A stretch of DNA of 64,000 nucleotides from Janthinobacterium sp. PC23-8 (GCF_002250505.1 NZ_NJGY01000001.1:2177878-2241877); one strand, 5' to 3'. Positions 28,854 through 37,878 are shown, counted from the stretch's first letter. Program-made: numbers and translations. The notes: generated by a model from the letters alone, not told the origin.

Positions 28854-29540
28854 ATGACTTCAGCTCAATTCCTTTCTTCCTATTGCATTTTTTCAGCTGC
28901 AGTGGGTGCATCCCGTGCAGGCCTGCCCTCGGGCCGGGCCGACGCCGATAGCAAAGCGGTGGCAAAAGCGTTCAAGGAGGCGACCAAGGGACTGGCACGG
29001 TCAGACTTGGCCAGCATCACGGAGTACTTGCATTGGATAACTACGCAGCCTGGGTGCGTTGGAAGTAAGCTGACCCAGGCCTGTGCGACTGAGTTCCGTC
29101 TCGACCGTGCCATGGGAAGACGTGGACGTGAATTAATTGACGATGGCACCTTAATCACCGCAACTGAGCTGGGTCTTCGTGCTGGCTTCACCGAAGCTCG
29201 CCTACTCAGGTTGGTACATGAACGAAAAATCTTCACGATGCCGCACTGGGTTGACGGGGTTTTTGGCGATGACTATTACCCTGCTTTTTTCGCTGACTCG
29301 CAGTACGACCCAGCCCGTCTTGCTGCTGTGTCAAAAGGACTGCTTAGCATTGATGGAGTTCGTAAGTTTCGTTTTTTCACAACCGAGCACGTGGACTTAG
29401 GCAATCAGACACCGTTAAAAATATTAGCCACTAATGGAGAGCAAGATGGCGCCGTAGGGTACGGGCAGAAACTTGAACAGGTGCTGCTGGCAGCAAAGGA
29501 ATTTCGACGACGAGTACCTAAAACGAGGTTGAGCCTATGA
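28854..29540 (+). CDS. Hypothetical protein with HTH-like and ParS/MbcA-like C-terminal region
   Basis: 228 residues from the ATG at 28854; the frame is open further upstream but that part reads unlike protein. The middle has a helix-turn-helix-like ITATELGLRAGFTEARLLRLVHERKI. It leads into YYPAFFADSQYDPARLAAVSKGL, then FRFFTTEHVDLGNQTPLKILATNG, a layout common in accessory-genome proteins resembling the C-terminal half of Xre/MbcA/ParS antitoxins. It may bind DNA; no toxin partner of the RES type is adjacent. It overlaps the next frame by 4 bases (ATGA). Confidence 0.5.
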   Translation: MTSAQFLSSYCIFSAAVGASRAGLPSGRADADSKAVAKAFKEATKGLARSDLASITEYLHWITTQPGCVGSKLTQACATEFRLDRAMGRRGRELIDDGTLITATELGLRAGFTEARLLRLVHERKIFTMPHWVDGVFGDDYYPAFFADSQYDPARLAAVSKGLLSIDGVRKFRFFTTEHVDLGNQTPLKILATNGEQDGAVGYGQKLEQVLLAAKEFRRRVPKTRLSL

Positions 29541-30238
29541 CACGGCATGACGGAGCTCACCCTGTTTGCACATCCGCCAATCTTGCCGACGCCGGGAGGG
29601 AACGCGAAGTACACAGTCATCAGCTTGGCTTTGCTAGAAGGGGCCGGCAGTTTCTGCTGCTATTAGTGGCTGCCCTCACGCCGTTAGTCAGTCAAGCTTA
29701 CACCGCCATCGCGCAAGTCGACGGGATACCACACGGCACGATTTACGCCGCGTCGAGTTACGCAACTCAAAAAGAGGCCGACTTGGCTGCAGTAAAAGGA
29801 TGCAGAGCGTATGCAAAAGAAAGCGGCCTTGCTAAGAAGGCGGCAACGTGCGCCGTAATACATAGGCAAAAAGGCTTCGGCGGCGGTGCGATGGTGTGCG
29901 GGGTAAGAGGATGTGCAATGAGCACAGGTGTCGACACGCAGCAGGACGCCGTAGACCGAGCATTTCGCCAATGTGAGGAAAAGAAGCTGGGTGATTGTCA
30001 AACTACTGATATCACAAGTTGGTGGGACGAGACAGGGTATCCCCAGCCGAATACACCTAAACGAGAGCCGAGGGCAAATTGCGGCCCTCCCCCTGGGCGA
30101 ACAGTTCGGTCTACCTACCAGTGCATTAACGGCGACTGCGTACGTACGTTTGAAAATGGCTGCACGCAGCGGTTCCAAGCCCAGTATTGCCACGACCCCT
30201 TTAGTGGTAAATGGGATTGGAAACCGGATGGATGCTAG
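29537..30238 (+). CDS. Exported DUF4189-like protein
   Basis: Up to 233 residues; the start overlaps the preceding stop, and a later start nearer the signal is possible. A hydrophobic export signal (RRGRQFLLLLVAALTPLVSQAY) is followed by a domain with GTIYAASSYATQKEADLAAVKGCRAYA and several paired cysteines (KAATCAVI, VCGVRGCAMS, QCEEKKLGDCQT), which resembles DUF4189. A cysteine-rich C-terminal tail (YQCINGDCVRTFENGCTQRF) follows. Likely periplasmic or secreted and disulphide-bonded. Function unknown. Confidence 0.5.
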   Translation: MTRHDGAHPVCTSANLADAGREREVHSHQLGFARRGRQFLLLLVAALTPLVSQAYTAIAQVDGIPHGTIYAASSYATQKEADLAAVKGCRAYAKESGLAKKAATCAVIHRQKGFGGGAMVCGVRGCAMSTGVDTQQDAVDRAFRQCEEKKLGDCQTTDITSWWDETGYPQPNTPKREPRANCGPPPGRTVRSTYQCINGDCVRTFENGCTQRFQAQYCHDPFSGKWDWKPDGC

Positions 30239-30352
30239 GCCTGGATACGCAGCCGCAAACTCCATTCGAAACAAGCTCTCAACTGTCAACCCATATACAA
30301 AATTTTCATACCTGCCCCCAAGGGCCTACGCTTGTACATACTCATGAGAAAA

Positions 30353-31504
30353 ATGAAAACTCTACAAAAAATTTCAGCAACGGCAGCCATGCTTATCATT
30401 GGTGGATGTGGCGGAGGGGGTTCCAGTAGCAATGCCGGCTCGTCCGCGCCACCAACAACGGTGACGCCGCCAGTAACGGCGGCGCCAACGACCGTAACCA
30501 ACATTTTGACCGGCGCGGCTGCGCCAGGTGTCGCTACCCAGAATATTCGAGGCACCGCATATGTCGGCGCCTCCGTGACCGCGTACAGCGTGCAGGCGGA
30601 TGGTAGCCCTGGTGCGGCGTTAGGTGCTCAGGTCACTGCGGATGTCAACGGCCAGTTCGCTATCACAGCAACCACTGCCCCTTTGGGCCCGGTACGCCTT
30701 GTGGCGGTTGGCGGAACAGTAGCCCGTGCTGCAGACAACACAATTCAGCCCGGCGGTTCGCTGGAACTAATAACGCCGTTCGTGACAACCGAGTACAACA
30801 ACTTCAAAATTAGCCAGCTAACTGATATCGCGGCTAATGCGATGACGGCGAGCGCACGTAAAGGTGCGACATTGGCCAACGCATTCGTCGAGGGTATGCA
30901 GCGCGTGCTCGAGCTAGATGTTGCAAACGCCGTTTTCCTACAGGACAAGTCGGTATACCTGAATGTGCTGAAAGGGTCAGTCAAGAGTGACACAACCTAT
31001 TACGGTGCGCAATCGTTACAAGGCCAGGAACTCCTTAACGGGCTGGAGTACCTCGGCGTGATGCTGGACCTGCCAGCCCAAGCGGTGGTCAAGGCTGTCG
31101 GCACCGCGGCTCAGGGCAGCTACGCGTTGGCCAATGTAGATGGCTCGGGCATGCCCATCAGTGTCGGGACCTGGGCGAATGGCACGTTTAACCCAGGCGC
31201 AACGATGACCCTACAGGCCCTCCGGGATACTAAAACGCCTGATGCGCAAAAAGTATCGGGGACTGTTGCCGGCACTAAAGTCGCACCTCGTCTAAACGAG
31301 TACGTGAGTCGCTACCTGGTGATGGACTTCGTCATGGATACTGCGTGCCGCAGCAATGCATCGCTGTATTTCACTAGCCGTTATCCGTACTACCAGGTTG
31401 ATGCTCAAGGAAAAATGCCCGCAGCCGATTGCAGCGCGGCAGCGCAGCGCATCGCTGACCTCAAGGCGCGGGTCGCAACGAACAACAGTACTCGAATGAA
31501 GTAA
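30353..31504 (+). CDS. Predicted lipoprotein, function unknown
   Basis: 383 residues from the ATG at 30353 (ATG 30344 also possible). The N-terminus MKTLQKISATAAMLIIGGC is a lipoprotein signal with lipobox IGGC, followed by a GGGG and serine-rich tether and a proline/threonine linker. The body begins with a bacterial Ig/carboxypeptidase-like repeat (IRGTAYVGASVTAYSVQADGSPG ... VTADVNGQFAITATTAPLGPVRLVAVGG region) and continues with a helical domain. It is probably attached to a membrane. No enzyme motif is evident. Confidence 0.7.
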   Translation: MKTLQKISATAAMLIIGGCGGGGSSSNAGSSAPPTTVTPPVTAAPTTVTNILTGAAAPGVATQNIRGTAYVGASVTAYSVQADGSPGAALGAQVTADVNGQFAITATTAPLGPVRLVAVGGTVARAADNTIQPGGSLELITPFVTTEYNNFKISQLTDIAANAMTASARKGATLANAFVEGMQRVLELDVANAVFLQDKSVYLNVLKGSVKSDTTYYGAQSLQGQELLNGLEYLGVMLDLPAQAVVKAVGTAAQGSYALANVDGSGMPISVGTWANGTFNPGATMTLQALRDTKTPDAQKVSGTVAGTKVAPRLNEYVSRYLVMDFVMDTACRSNASLYFTSRYPYYQVDAQGKMPAADCSAAAQRIADLKARVATNNSTRMK

Positions 31505-31617
31505 CTGGCCAAGCACGATGCGGCTGCAATCACGGCGGAGCGATATTTGGAAGCGGCTCTGTCGCCGGGCGTTGCCTTTGCAGCTAGTCACTTTTGTTGC
31601 CTTACTGGAGCGTCGAA

Positions 31618-32139
31618 ATGCAACAGTTGAATGGTGATGAAGAGGTGCCTGGTGGGCCGTTATGGGTCTGCTATTGCGACTTCGACGGAGTGACGCATTT
31701 TGACTCTGTCTACGTAAGTTCCAGCCGTGGGATTCATATGACGGCGCACGGACACGAACTTTTCGAATGGGCACCGATTTTGGAACGGCTGCTACAACCA
31801 TTTCCAGAAGTTGAAATCGTACTGAGTACATCGTGGGTGCGCGCCCGAAGTCTTGAGTTTGCTAAGGCTCAGCTTTCCCCAGCACTTCAGGCAAGAGTGG
31901 TTGGTGCAACCTTCGACAATCGCGTAACCCAAAAGCTGGATTTCGACCTGATGTCGAGAGGCCTGCAGGTATGGCGGGACGTCGAGCGCCGCAAGCCAAC
32001 AAAGTGGTTCGCGATTGATAATGACGACCGAGGCTGGCCAGCGTGGTGCAGAGACCGTCTCATTAAAACGGAAGACCATCTTGGACTCAGCTGCATCAGT
32101 GTGCAGAAAGCAATTCGCAAGGTCTTAGCTTCTTTCTGA
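31618..32139 (+). CDS. HAD-fold protein of the RNA-repair-associated HAD_SAK type
   Basis: 173 residues. It has a HAD motif I variant near the start (WVCYCDFDGVTH, DxDG type), motif II in EIVLSTSW, and a C-terminal acidic motif in KWFAIDNDDRGWP. The arrangement fits the small HAD domains found fused in multi-domain RNA-repair proteins and as stand-alone genes in accessory regions. Start: GGAG lies 8 bases before the ATG at 31618; the TTG further upstream is not needed. Its closeness to kptA, about 1.2 kb away, fits an RNA end-processing theme, which is an inference. Confidence 0.65.
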   Translation: MQQLNGDEEVPGGPLWVCYCDFDGVTHFDSVYVSSSRGIHMTAHGHELFEWAPILERLLQPFPEVEIVLSTSWVRARSLEFAKAQLSPALQARVVGATFDNRVTQKLDFDLMSRGLQVWRDVERRKPTKWFAIDNDDRGWPAWCRDRLIKTEDHLGLSCISVQKAIRKVLASF

Positions 32140-32570
32140 TTCGTCCGAGATTATCGCTGCAGGGGGTGTGCTCCTAATCGAATGAAGGGTACCGGAATAC
32201 ACACATGGAATCGCCTACAGCAACTGTCGCTGCGAGTCAGCCAACTCAGTCAGCGTGGTCCTCGCCGGCGCCTGTCAGAGGGCCGCCACCGGGGCGCATA
32301 CTGTTGAGTAGGCGACGCTAGAGTGCGGCCGCAAAGTGAAACGACCAGTGATGGCCGACCACTAAGTCTTGCGGTGCACGCCGCGCCGTGACGCTCTTAC
32401 AAACCGACGGGCGGGTGGTTATCGTCTCGTGACACTCTAGGACTCCGGAGCAGCGAGTGAGGCAACGGAACCGCCTTTGCTCTATCCCAATGCCAGCCAA
32501 CGATTTACTGTGTCGAGCTTGCCCCGCTTGGCATACCCACCATAATCCACAATCTCTAGGAGAAATGAAC
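32140..32570. other. Gap without a convincing gene, contains a dispersed repeat
   Basis: No supported frame. Positions 32383-32413 share 25 of 31 bases with 33923-33953 downstream of kptA. Confidence 0.4.
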
Positions 32571-32936
32571 ATGTGTGCAACCGCCCTCAAAAAAGCAGCC
32601 CGGTCCCCGGAATGCGCGGCAGCGGCGTGCCTTTTCAAACAGCTCGCTGTGCTTTTCGCTTCGCAGTCCACAAATAACAACCTTAGACTGGAAACTAAGC
32701 AGCTTGATGGATTGATGACTGCTTTTAAACAGGCACCGGTCGAGGAAGTTGCCGCAGTGAGCCAGATTCTTAGGGAGATTTTGGCGTTCTTGTCCCATCT
32801 CGACGAGAATTCGGTGAGCACGAACACGGCACGTGCACGCGTTAAGGTCAAACCGGCGGCAGCACCCGAAAAAGCAGCTAAAACTGAAGATGCATCGGTC
32901 GGTTGCCCCGACCAGCCCATACCTGGCGCTCGTTGA
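32571..32936 (+). CDS. Small hypothetical protein
   Basis: 121 residues beginning MCATALKKAARSPECAAAAC. AGGAG at 32558-32562 lies 8 bases before this ATG (another ATG is at 32565). It predicts helices with a KPAAAPEKAAK-type C-terminal linker. No domain recognised. Confidence 0.45.
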   Translation: MCATALKKAARSPECAAAACLFKQLAVLFASQSTNNNLRLETKQLDGLMTAFKQAPVEEVAAVSQILREILAFLSHLDENSVSTNTARARVKVKPAAAPEKAAKTEDASVGCPDQPIPGAR

Positions 32937-33163
32937 GCCCGGCGTCGCCGCAAAGCTGGCGAAAATGCTCGAGGCCCTGTGCGCCGGAGTCCGCTTGGAC
33001 GCGGTAACAAACGTTGCGAGGTCAACTTCCTCTTCCACGGTGGACCGTCTTTTTTGCTCTGCCCAATGTCACAGAAGCGGAGGTCCTCAGCGCACTTGGG
33101 GAGAATGCCAGAGCCGACGAGATACTCGGACAGGCTCGAGCGAGGCGTGACAACATCATGTAG
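32833..33163 (+). pseudogene. Possible frameshifted gene remnant
   Basis: One frame reads protein-like from about 32890 (SPYLALVEPGVAAKLAKMLE) to a run of T residues near 33050. From there a different frame continues protein-like (LPNVTEAEVLSALGENARAD, then EILGQARARRDNIM and a TAG at 33161). The break at a homopolymer suggests either a mutated gene or a sequencing error. It overlaps the end of the frame at 32571-32936, so at most one reading of the overlap is right. Confidence 0.3.
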
Positions 33164-33348
33164 CCGTCCGATAGCACGGCCGCAGCAGTTCGAATGTCAC
33201 GCCCTTTCGCCTCAGTTCGTTGTATACGGTCGGCTGAGCTGATGCCAACCGCCGCCCAGACGACTGTTCGCCCGGCGGCAACGGCAGCAACTGCAGGTGC
33301 ATTTCGAAAAACGCAGGGCGCGTTTATGAATTGAAAGCGAGAAATCAA

Positions 33349-33894
33349 ATGACAAGTTTGCAAGAGAAGAGCAAGTTGCTATCCCGGTGGCTTCGGCACC
33401 GGCCGGACGCTATCGGCCTTGAAATCGATAAACGGGGATGGGTTGCGGTTGCTGAGCTGCTCTTGAAATCAGCGAGTGCCGGCGTCGTACTCACTCAAGA
33501 TGAGCTGATGCAAATAGTGGTCGAAAATGATAAGCAGCGATTTTCGTTGAGTGAGGACAGAACGCGTATCCGCGCGGCACAGGGGCACTCTGTCGATGTT
33601 GACCTGAAGCTTCCGGTAAAAACCCCGCCCCCGGTGCTATTTCACGGTACGGCGCAAAAGTTTATCGCATCGATTCGCCGGCAGGGTCTGCTACCAGGCA
33701 CGCGCCGAGACGTACATCTCTCTGCAACGAAACAAACTGCATCCGAGGTAGGTGCGCGACGGGGTACGCCGGTCGTGCTCCTCGTGGAAACATTTCCACT
33801 GCTCCGTGATGGGTACCGGTTCAGATGCTCGGACAACGGTGTGTGGTTGACTCCGACCATCCCTGCTAGATACATTCGGTTTCCAGATAAATGA
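33349..33894 (+). CDS. kptA: RNA 2'-phosphotransferase KptA/Tpt1
   Basis: A 181-residue protein with the full KptA/Tpt1 pattern: SKLLSRWLRHRPDAIGLEID, RGWVAVAELL, a NDKQRFSLSEDRTRIRAAQGHS segment, VLFHGTAQKFIASIRRQGLLPG and RDVHLS. The conserved Arg-His and His residues bind the RNA 2'-phosphate and NAD+. The enzyme transfers an internal RNA 2'-phosphate to NAD+. In bacteria without tRNA splicing its role is uncertain; RNA repair after damage or toxin attack is proposed. Start: the ATG at 33349 rather than the TTG at 33331. Confidence 0.9.
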   Translation: MTSLQEKSKLLSRWLRHRPDAIGLEIDKRGWVAVAELLLKSASAGVVLTQDELMQIVVENDKQRFSLSEDRTRIRAAQGHSVDVDLKLPVKTPPPVLFHGTAQKFIASIRRQGLLPGTRRDVHLSATKQTASEVGARRGTPVVLLVETFPLLRDGYRFRCSDNGVWLTPTIPARYIRFPDK

Positions 33895-34039
33895 ATGTAC
33901 TGGCGACGCTCAAAGCCTCCGTCGCGCCATGACACTTTTGCACACCGACGGCCCTCAGCTTCACCCACCAAACCCATGACTTGTCCTCGTCCGATGCGGT
34001 GGGATACATCAAGGGGAGTGGCGACGGGCGCGAGAAAAT

Positions 34040-34070
34040 ATGAGGGGCATGCTGGTAGCATGCCCCTCAT
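34040..34070 (-). terminator. Strong hairpin ending the minus-strand gene
   Basis: Two perfect 14-bp arms (ATGAGGGGCATGCT and its complement) around a 3-base loop. On the minus strand the stem is followed by ATTTTC, so it terminates the gene at 34075-34476. Confidence 0.8.
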
Positions 34071-34074
34071 CAAA

Positions 34075-34476
34075 TTATGAAATGTCTTTCAACAAGATTT
34101 CATCGGTGCCTGAATGAGTTTGCGGCGCACCTGAAGTTGCAGACACGCGTGCTTCTTTGACCGCGTAAAAACTCTTCTCTGCGGCTGTATGGGCGTCTTT
34201 ATATGCCTCGTCAGCGTGCCGGTACAAATCTCGGGCCTTGTACTGCATATTCATGAGCATACGGTGAGCAGGGGTATATGCCTCTTCAGCCTCATGAAAC
34301 CTATTCTTCTCCAACGCTCGCTGCAAATTGATTGCGTGCTCACATACTTCTAATGTTGCGCGAAACTGGAAATCGGCGGAGTTTGCCACTTCTCTTGCAG
34401 CACTACGGTGTTCGACTGCAGCGTGGTATTCAGTTTCGAGCTTAACAAGGTTCGACACGTCGGATGTAGTCAGCAT
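34075..34476 (-). CDS. Helical hypothetical protein
   Basis: A 133-residue protein, almost entirely predicted helix with heptad-like stretches (LVKLETEYHAAVEHRSAAREV, RALEKNRFHEAEEAY, LYRHADEAYKDAHTAAEKSF). No signal or membrane segment. It is followed directly by a strong terminator. No known family. Confidence 0.55.
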   Translation of the reverse strand: MLTTSDVSNLVKLETEYHAAVEHRSAAREVANSADFQFRATLEVCEHAINLQRALEKNRFHEAEEAYTPAHRMLMNMQYKARDLYRHADEAYKDAHTAAEKSFYAVKEARVSATSGAPQTHSGTDEILLKDIS

Positions 34477-34645
34477 AATTTTGTCCTTTGGGAAATCATT
34501 TTCGGGGCGCAGGAAGCGCCTACTTTTGGTATAGGCACAAGGGAGCGAATCTTGTTATATGCATTGAGAATATTTCTTCCCATCCGGAAAAAGGAAAATT
34601 AAGGCGGCTAATGACCGTTTCAGTCTGCTCAACGTCGCACTTCGC

Positions 34646-34873
34646 CTAGCCCTCGGTGAGATACTCCGCAGTGTATGCGGCGAGAGTGACCTGTAAAAGC
34701 CGGTACTCCCTCAACATTGCTCGGTCGGTTGTTTCCTTTATCTGTTCGTCGGTCCAACCGGCAGCACGAGCGGCGCGACTGAAACCGGCGAGAAGGGAAA
34801 GTGCATTGTCGTTTGTGACCTTAAAATCAACTGGGGCACGGGAGGCGGTAGGGTTCATGTTTATGATTTCCAT
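34646..34873 (-). CDS. Small hypothetical protein
   Basis: 75 residues with SLLAGFSRAARAAGWTDEQIKETTDRAM in the middle. Small proteins of this pattern are common on plasmids and integrative elements, often near replication or HTH genes. Two AlpA-like genes lie immediately upstream on the same strand. Function unknown. Confidence 0.5.
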   Translation of the reverse strand: MEIINMNPTASRAPVDFKVTNDNALSLLAGFSRAARAAGWTDEQIKETTDRAMLREYRLLQVTLAAYTAEYLTEG

Positions 34874-34918
34874 GGTGAAGTAATGGGTGCTCGAATTGGG
34901 ACTTGAATCTTCTAGTTG

Positions 34919-35122
34919 CTATTTGCCGCTTGTCGCGTTTACGTGAGACTCGACGTGGCCTGCGAGCCAGGCATCAACGTCGCCCCGGCGCCATCGCAGG
35001 AGCCGCGTTCCTGGAGTATGCAGGCGAGGAGGAACGGCCAGACGGTTGCGGCGGATGTCTTTTTTTATTGTTTCCGGGCTACGGCCTAGCAAGTCGGCTA
35101 AGTCCAAAAGTGAATTTTTCAT
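34919..35122 (-). CDS. AlpA/excisionase-like helix-turn-helix protein
   Basis: A 67-residue protein in the shape of AlpA/HTH_17 excisionase-type DNA-binding domains: LLDLADLLGRSPETIKKDIRR, then a wing containing RLLRWRRGDVDAWL. Such proteins act as excisionases or transcription activators on integrative elements. A second, related gene lies upstream on the same strand. Confidence 0.65.
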   Translation of the reverse strand: MKNSLLDLADLLGRSPETIKKDIRRNRLAVPPRLHTPGTRLLRWRRGDVDAWLAGHVESHVNATSGK

Positions 35123-35251
35123 ATGTTCTGCAAAAAATTATGTGAAGCACCCGAGGCGCCAAAAGAATGAGCTGGGCGCCGACAGATGCCGGTAAGCGTC
35201 ATTGAGTGACGGCACGTGTAGCGGATGGATTTATATGCGGGCAGCGACTCG

Positions 35252-35452
35252 TTACCTTTTCATGCCAGCTCGATATTCTGTTTCAGCTACCCAGCAAACC
35301 ACTTCCGTACGTCGCCATCGCAGAAGTTCTCCAAAGCCATGCGCCCTCGGTGGTAACTCCCACGCTCGACACCGGAGCCGTCTCCGTACGGTCGCGACAC
35401 TCAAGCCCAACATCTCCCCCAGTTCGACGACATCAAGGTAATTTGTTGGCAT
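35252..35452 (-). CDS. Second AlpA-like helix-turn-helix protein
   Basis: About 66 residues beginning MPTNYLDVVELGEMLGLSVA; the helix-turn-helix is followed by ELLRWRRTEVVCWV, which parallels RLLRWRRGDVDAWL of the downstream neighbour. The two look like diverged tandem copies. An ATG at 35494 would add 14 residues. Confidence 0.55.
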   Translation of the reverse strand: MPTNYLDVVELGEMLGLSVATVRRRLRCRAWELPPRAHGFGELLRWRRTEVVCWVAETEYRAGMKR

Positions 35453-35616
35453 TTGGTCTCCAGGAGGCGCGTTCAGTTGAAATTCGTACCTCATGTAGAT
35501 AGCTTATTTATCGCGGCGAACACTAGCTAGGCGGTGCCGCACGCGCGTTCTTTATAGTGGACCCACGATTTGAGACAGCAGTTTAAGCTATGGTCCTCAC
35601 AGGAGGATGGCGGCGA

Positions 35617-35907
35617 ATGGCGGAGATAAAGAAGCGGAAAGTGCACAGCGCGGAGTTCAAGGGAAAGGTCGGTCTTGAGGCCGTGCGTGGTATCAAAACG
35701 GTGAACGAGATCGCGCAGCATCACGGTGTCCATCCTGTGATGGTCAGCCAGTGGAAGAAGGAGATCCTTGCCCGAGCTGGGACCCTGTTCGAAGGTAAGC
35801 GGGGACCGAAAGTGGAGGCGGCACACGAGGACGAAGACCGGCTGTACGGCGAAATTGGTCGCCTTAAGATGGAGTTAGATTGGCTTAAAAAAAAGTCAGG
35901 CCTGTAA
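35617..35907 (+). CDS. IS3-family transposase OrfA
   Basis: 96 residues with an IS3 OrfA helix-turn-helix (KGKVGLEAVRGIKTVNEIAQ, then HHGVHPVMVSQWKKE) and a C-terminal leucine-zipper-like helix ([20 protein letters not shown]). AGGAGG lies 10 bases before the ATG. An eight-A run at 35887-35894 near its end is a -1 frameshift site: the OrfB frame is open only from that run onward. Confidence 0.85.
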   Translation: MAEIKKRKVHSAEFKGKVGLEAVRGIKTVNEIAQHHGVHPVMVSQWKKEILARAGTLFEGKRGPKVEAAHEDEDRLYGEIGRLKMELDWLKKKSGL

Positions 35908-36905
35908 GCGGCGCGGTGCGGTTGGAATGGATCGTCGCCGGCGAGATATCGCTGTCGCGACAATGCGAGTTGGCGGGTGTCTCGAGGGCGACCGTGTACC
36001 GGCCACGGGAGGCGGCGCGTCCTGATGACGATGAGCTGACCTTGTGTGCGCTGATCGATGAAGAATTCACGCGGCATCCGTTCTACGGGAGCCGGCGGAT
36101 GGTGGTGATTCTGACGCGGCAAGGTTGGATGGTTAACCGCAAGCATGTGCAGCGATTGATGCGCATGCTCGGGCTGGCGGGGATGGCGCCGGGGCCGGGC
36201 ACGGCAGTTCAACATCCAGGGCACAAGGTGTATCCGTATCTACTGCGTGGCGTGGCCATCGTGCGGCCAAACCATGTCTGGAGTACAGACATCACGTATA
36301 TCAGGCTGGCACGCGGCTTTGCGTACCTGGTCGCGATCATCGACTGGTACTCGCGGCGCGTGCTGACCTGGCGCATCAGCAACAGCATGGACGCGTCATT
36401 TTGCGTGGACTGTCTGGAGGAGGCATTGATCGATCACGGCAAGCCTGAGATCTTCAACACCGACCAGGGCAGTCAGTTCACGAGCGTGGCCTTCACAGGG
36501 GTCCTGAAGCGTGCAGGAGTTGACATCAGCATGGACGGGCGGGGCCGTGCATTGGACAACATCTTCGTGGAGCGCCTGTGGCGCAACGTCAAGTACGAGG
36601 ACGTGTACTTGAACGGCTACGCCACGATGGGCGACCTGCATGCAGGATTGACGCGGTACTTCGCCTTTTACAATGGCGAGCGGCCGCACCAGGCGTTGAA
36701 CTATCAGACGCCGGATGTAGTGTACAAAAGTGGCGAAGGCGGTGGTGCCTTGATCCTCGATAAATACGGCAGCGTGCCTGCGCTGGAATCACCTGAGACA
36801 AAACCAGGGCACGATGCAAGCAGTGCTGGGGAGCATGGGGCTCCGCCCCAAACCCCGCCCTGCCGGGAGCCGACCGAGATGACTCCCATGCTCACGGGTG
36901 GGTAA
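35889..36905 (+). CDS. IS3-family transposase OrfB (expressed by -1 frameshift)
   Basis: The catalytic half of the transposase, in the -1 frame relative to OrfA. The DDE residues lie in [25 protein letters not shown] and [16 protein letters not shown], with the D-D spacing and DD(35)E pattern of IS3 integrase domains. An internal GTG at 35916 would allow independent translation. All parts look intact, so the element may still move. Confidence 0.85.
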   Translation, partial: KKVRPVSGAVRLEWIVAGEISLSRQCELAGVSRATVYRPREAARPDDDELTLCALIDEEFTRHPFYGSRRMVVILTRQGWMVNRKHVQRLMRMLGLAGMAPGPGTAVQHPGHKVYPYLLRGVAIVRPNHVWSTDITYIRLARGFAYLVAIIDWYSRRVLTWRISNSMDASFCVDCLEEALIDHGKPEIFNTDQGSQFTSVAFTGVLKRAGVDISMDGRGRALDNIFVERLWRNVKYEDVYLNGYATMGDLHAGLTRYFAFYNGERPHQALNYQTPDVVYKSGEGGGALILDKYGSVPALESPETKPGHDASSAGEHGAPPQTPPCREPTEMTPMLTGG

Positions 36906-37006
36906 AATTAAGCAAGACAGGGCAGCGCTGATCTGCTGCATGCAGGATCAAGACCATAGCTTAAATTCAGGCAAAAACTGTCTTGACGGATGGGTCCACT
37001 TTACTT

Positions 37007-37503
37007 CCTGCACGTCTATGTTGGCCGAATGCTTGAGTCGTTTAATGTGGCGGCCAAGTACAGCGCTCAGCGCTGAGTTCACGGAAGCGTGAGATATGCA
37101 CACTAGGGCGGTGTTGTTTCGTATGGAAGACTTGAGGCTCCAAGCCACACGTCAGCCAGGTTTGGCCTGAATTCCTTCCGACCCGTCAGACAGAAATACC
37201 GTTGCATTGGCCGTCGAGTCTATGCAGGTACACGAGCGGGTTCCCCTCAGCGGGCATGTCCGCTCAGGCCCAACCCAGCACTTACCCTCGCTCATTCAAG
37301 TTGTGTTGAACCATTTTGCCAATCCATCATTCGAAATTGGCATGATGTCGCTTAGCGTGGTGCGCTTGGAGAAGGCTCCAGGCATGCTACGTATGCGCTC
37401 GTAGCCAAAAGAGCTGCTGGCAAACGGCATGAATTATTTTTAACGTGCGTTGCGTTCATCGGCTACGACTCGACTCTCATTTTCGCACTCGCGTGATTAA
37501 TCT
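37007..37503. other. Gap without a credible gene
   Basis: Only short frames are open; none has family features or a good ribosome site. Probably remnant DNA between the IS and the CBASS regulator. Confidence 0.45.
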
Positions 37504-37854
37504 TTACTTTTCGGTCTTGCGTTTCTCGATGCTTTGCCCCAAGCGCGCTAGTACCGCATTGACCCCACGAGGTTGAGGGTTTAGCGGTTGCGGAGGAAAG
37601 ATGGAATCGAAACCACGTGCACGACCAAACCCTTGCGCTATCTTCACCAAGAGTTCAATGGAGCCAGTTCCTGTGGACTCGTAGCGCTTAAACGTTCGCA
37701 ATGGTATGCCACACACTTCGGCGAACGCGGCCTGTGAGAGGTTTTGGCGCCGACGTTCAAAACGCACTCTGTCACGAAGCAGAATTATCAGATTTTCGGT
37801 ATCAAGGGCTCCAGCAGAGCCAAAGTCGGGCATAGCCATATCAAAAAGTGCCAT
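37504..37854 (-). CDS. XRE-family regulator divergent to CBASS
   Basis: 116 residues from the ATG at 37854. The helix-turn-helix is LLRDRVRFERRRQNLSQAAF ending AEVCGIPLRTFKRYESTG, followed by LLVKIAQGFGRARGFDSIFP, a form often found with partner genes it represses. It is divergent from capV with an AT-rich 204-base spacer, so it may control the CBASS operon. It is not related to the WYL-type CapW or the CapH/CapP pair. Function in CBASS is inferred only from position. Confidence 0.65.
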   Translation of the reverse strand: MALFDMAMPDFGSAGALDTENLIILLRDRVRFERRRQNLSQAAFAEVCGIPLRTFKRYESTGTGSIELLVKIAQGFGRARGFDSIFPPQPLNPQPRGVNAVLARLGQSIEKRKTEK

Positions 37855-37869
37855 TTCTGGCCCCAAAAT

Positions 37870-37878
37870 TGTGGATAA
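37870..37878 (-). promoter_or_regulatory. Perfect DnaA-box match 1
   Basis: TGTGGATAA, the complement of the strong DnaA box TTATCCACA, within the 13-base repeat AAATTGTGGATAA at 37866-37878, just upstream of the XRE start. Confidence 0.4.

Larger units (their letters stand above)
35553..37003 (+). mobile_element. IS3-family insertion sequence
   Basis: The ends TATAGTGGACCCA (35553-35565) and TGGGTCCACTTTA (36991-37003) are inverted repeats matching at 12 of 13 positions. A 3-bp direct repeat CTT flanks both sides (35550-35552, 37004-37006), as expected for IS3-family elements. Length 1,451 bp. It carries overlapping orfA and orfB. It lies between the AlpA-like genes and the XRE/CBASS region. 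Confidence 0.75.

Noticed and set aside
26740..33894. A gene-cassette (integron) array, because many small genes point the same way
   Set aside because: No clear attC sites or integron integrase seen, and one gene is in the opposite direction.
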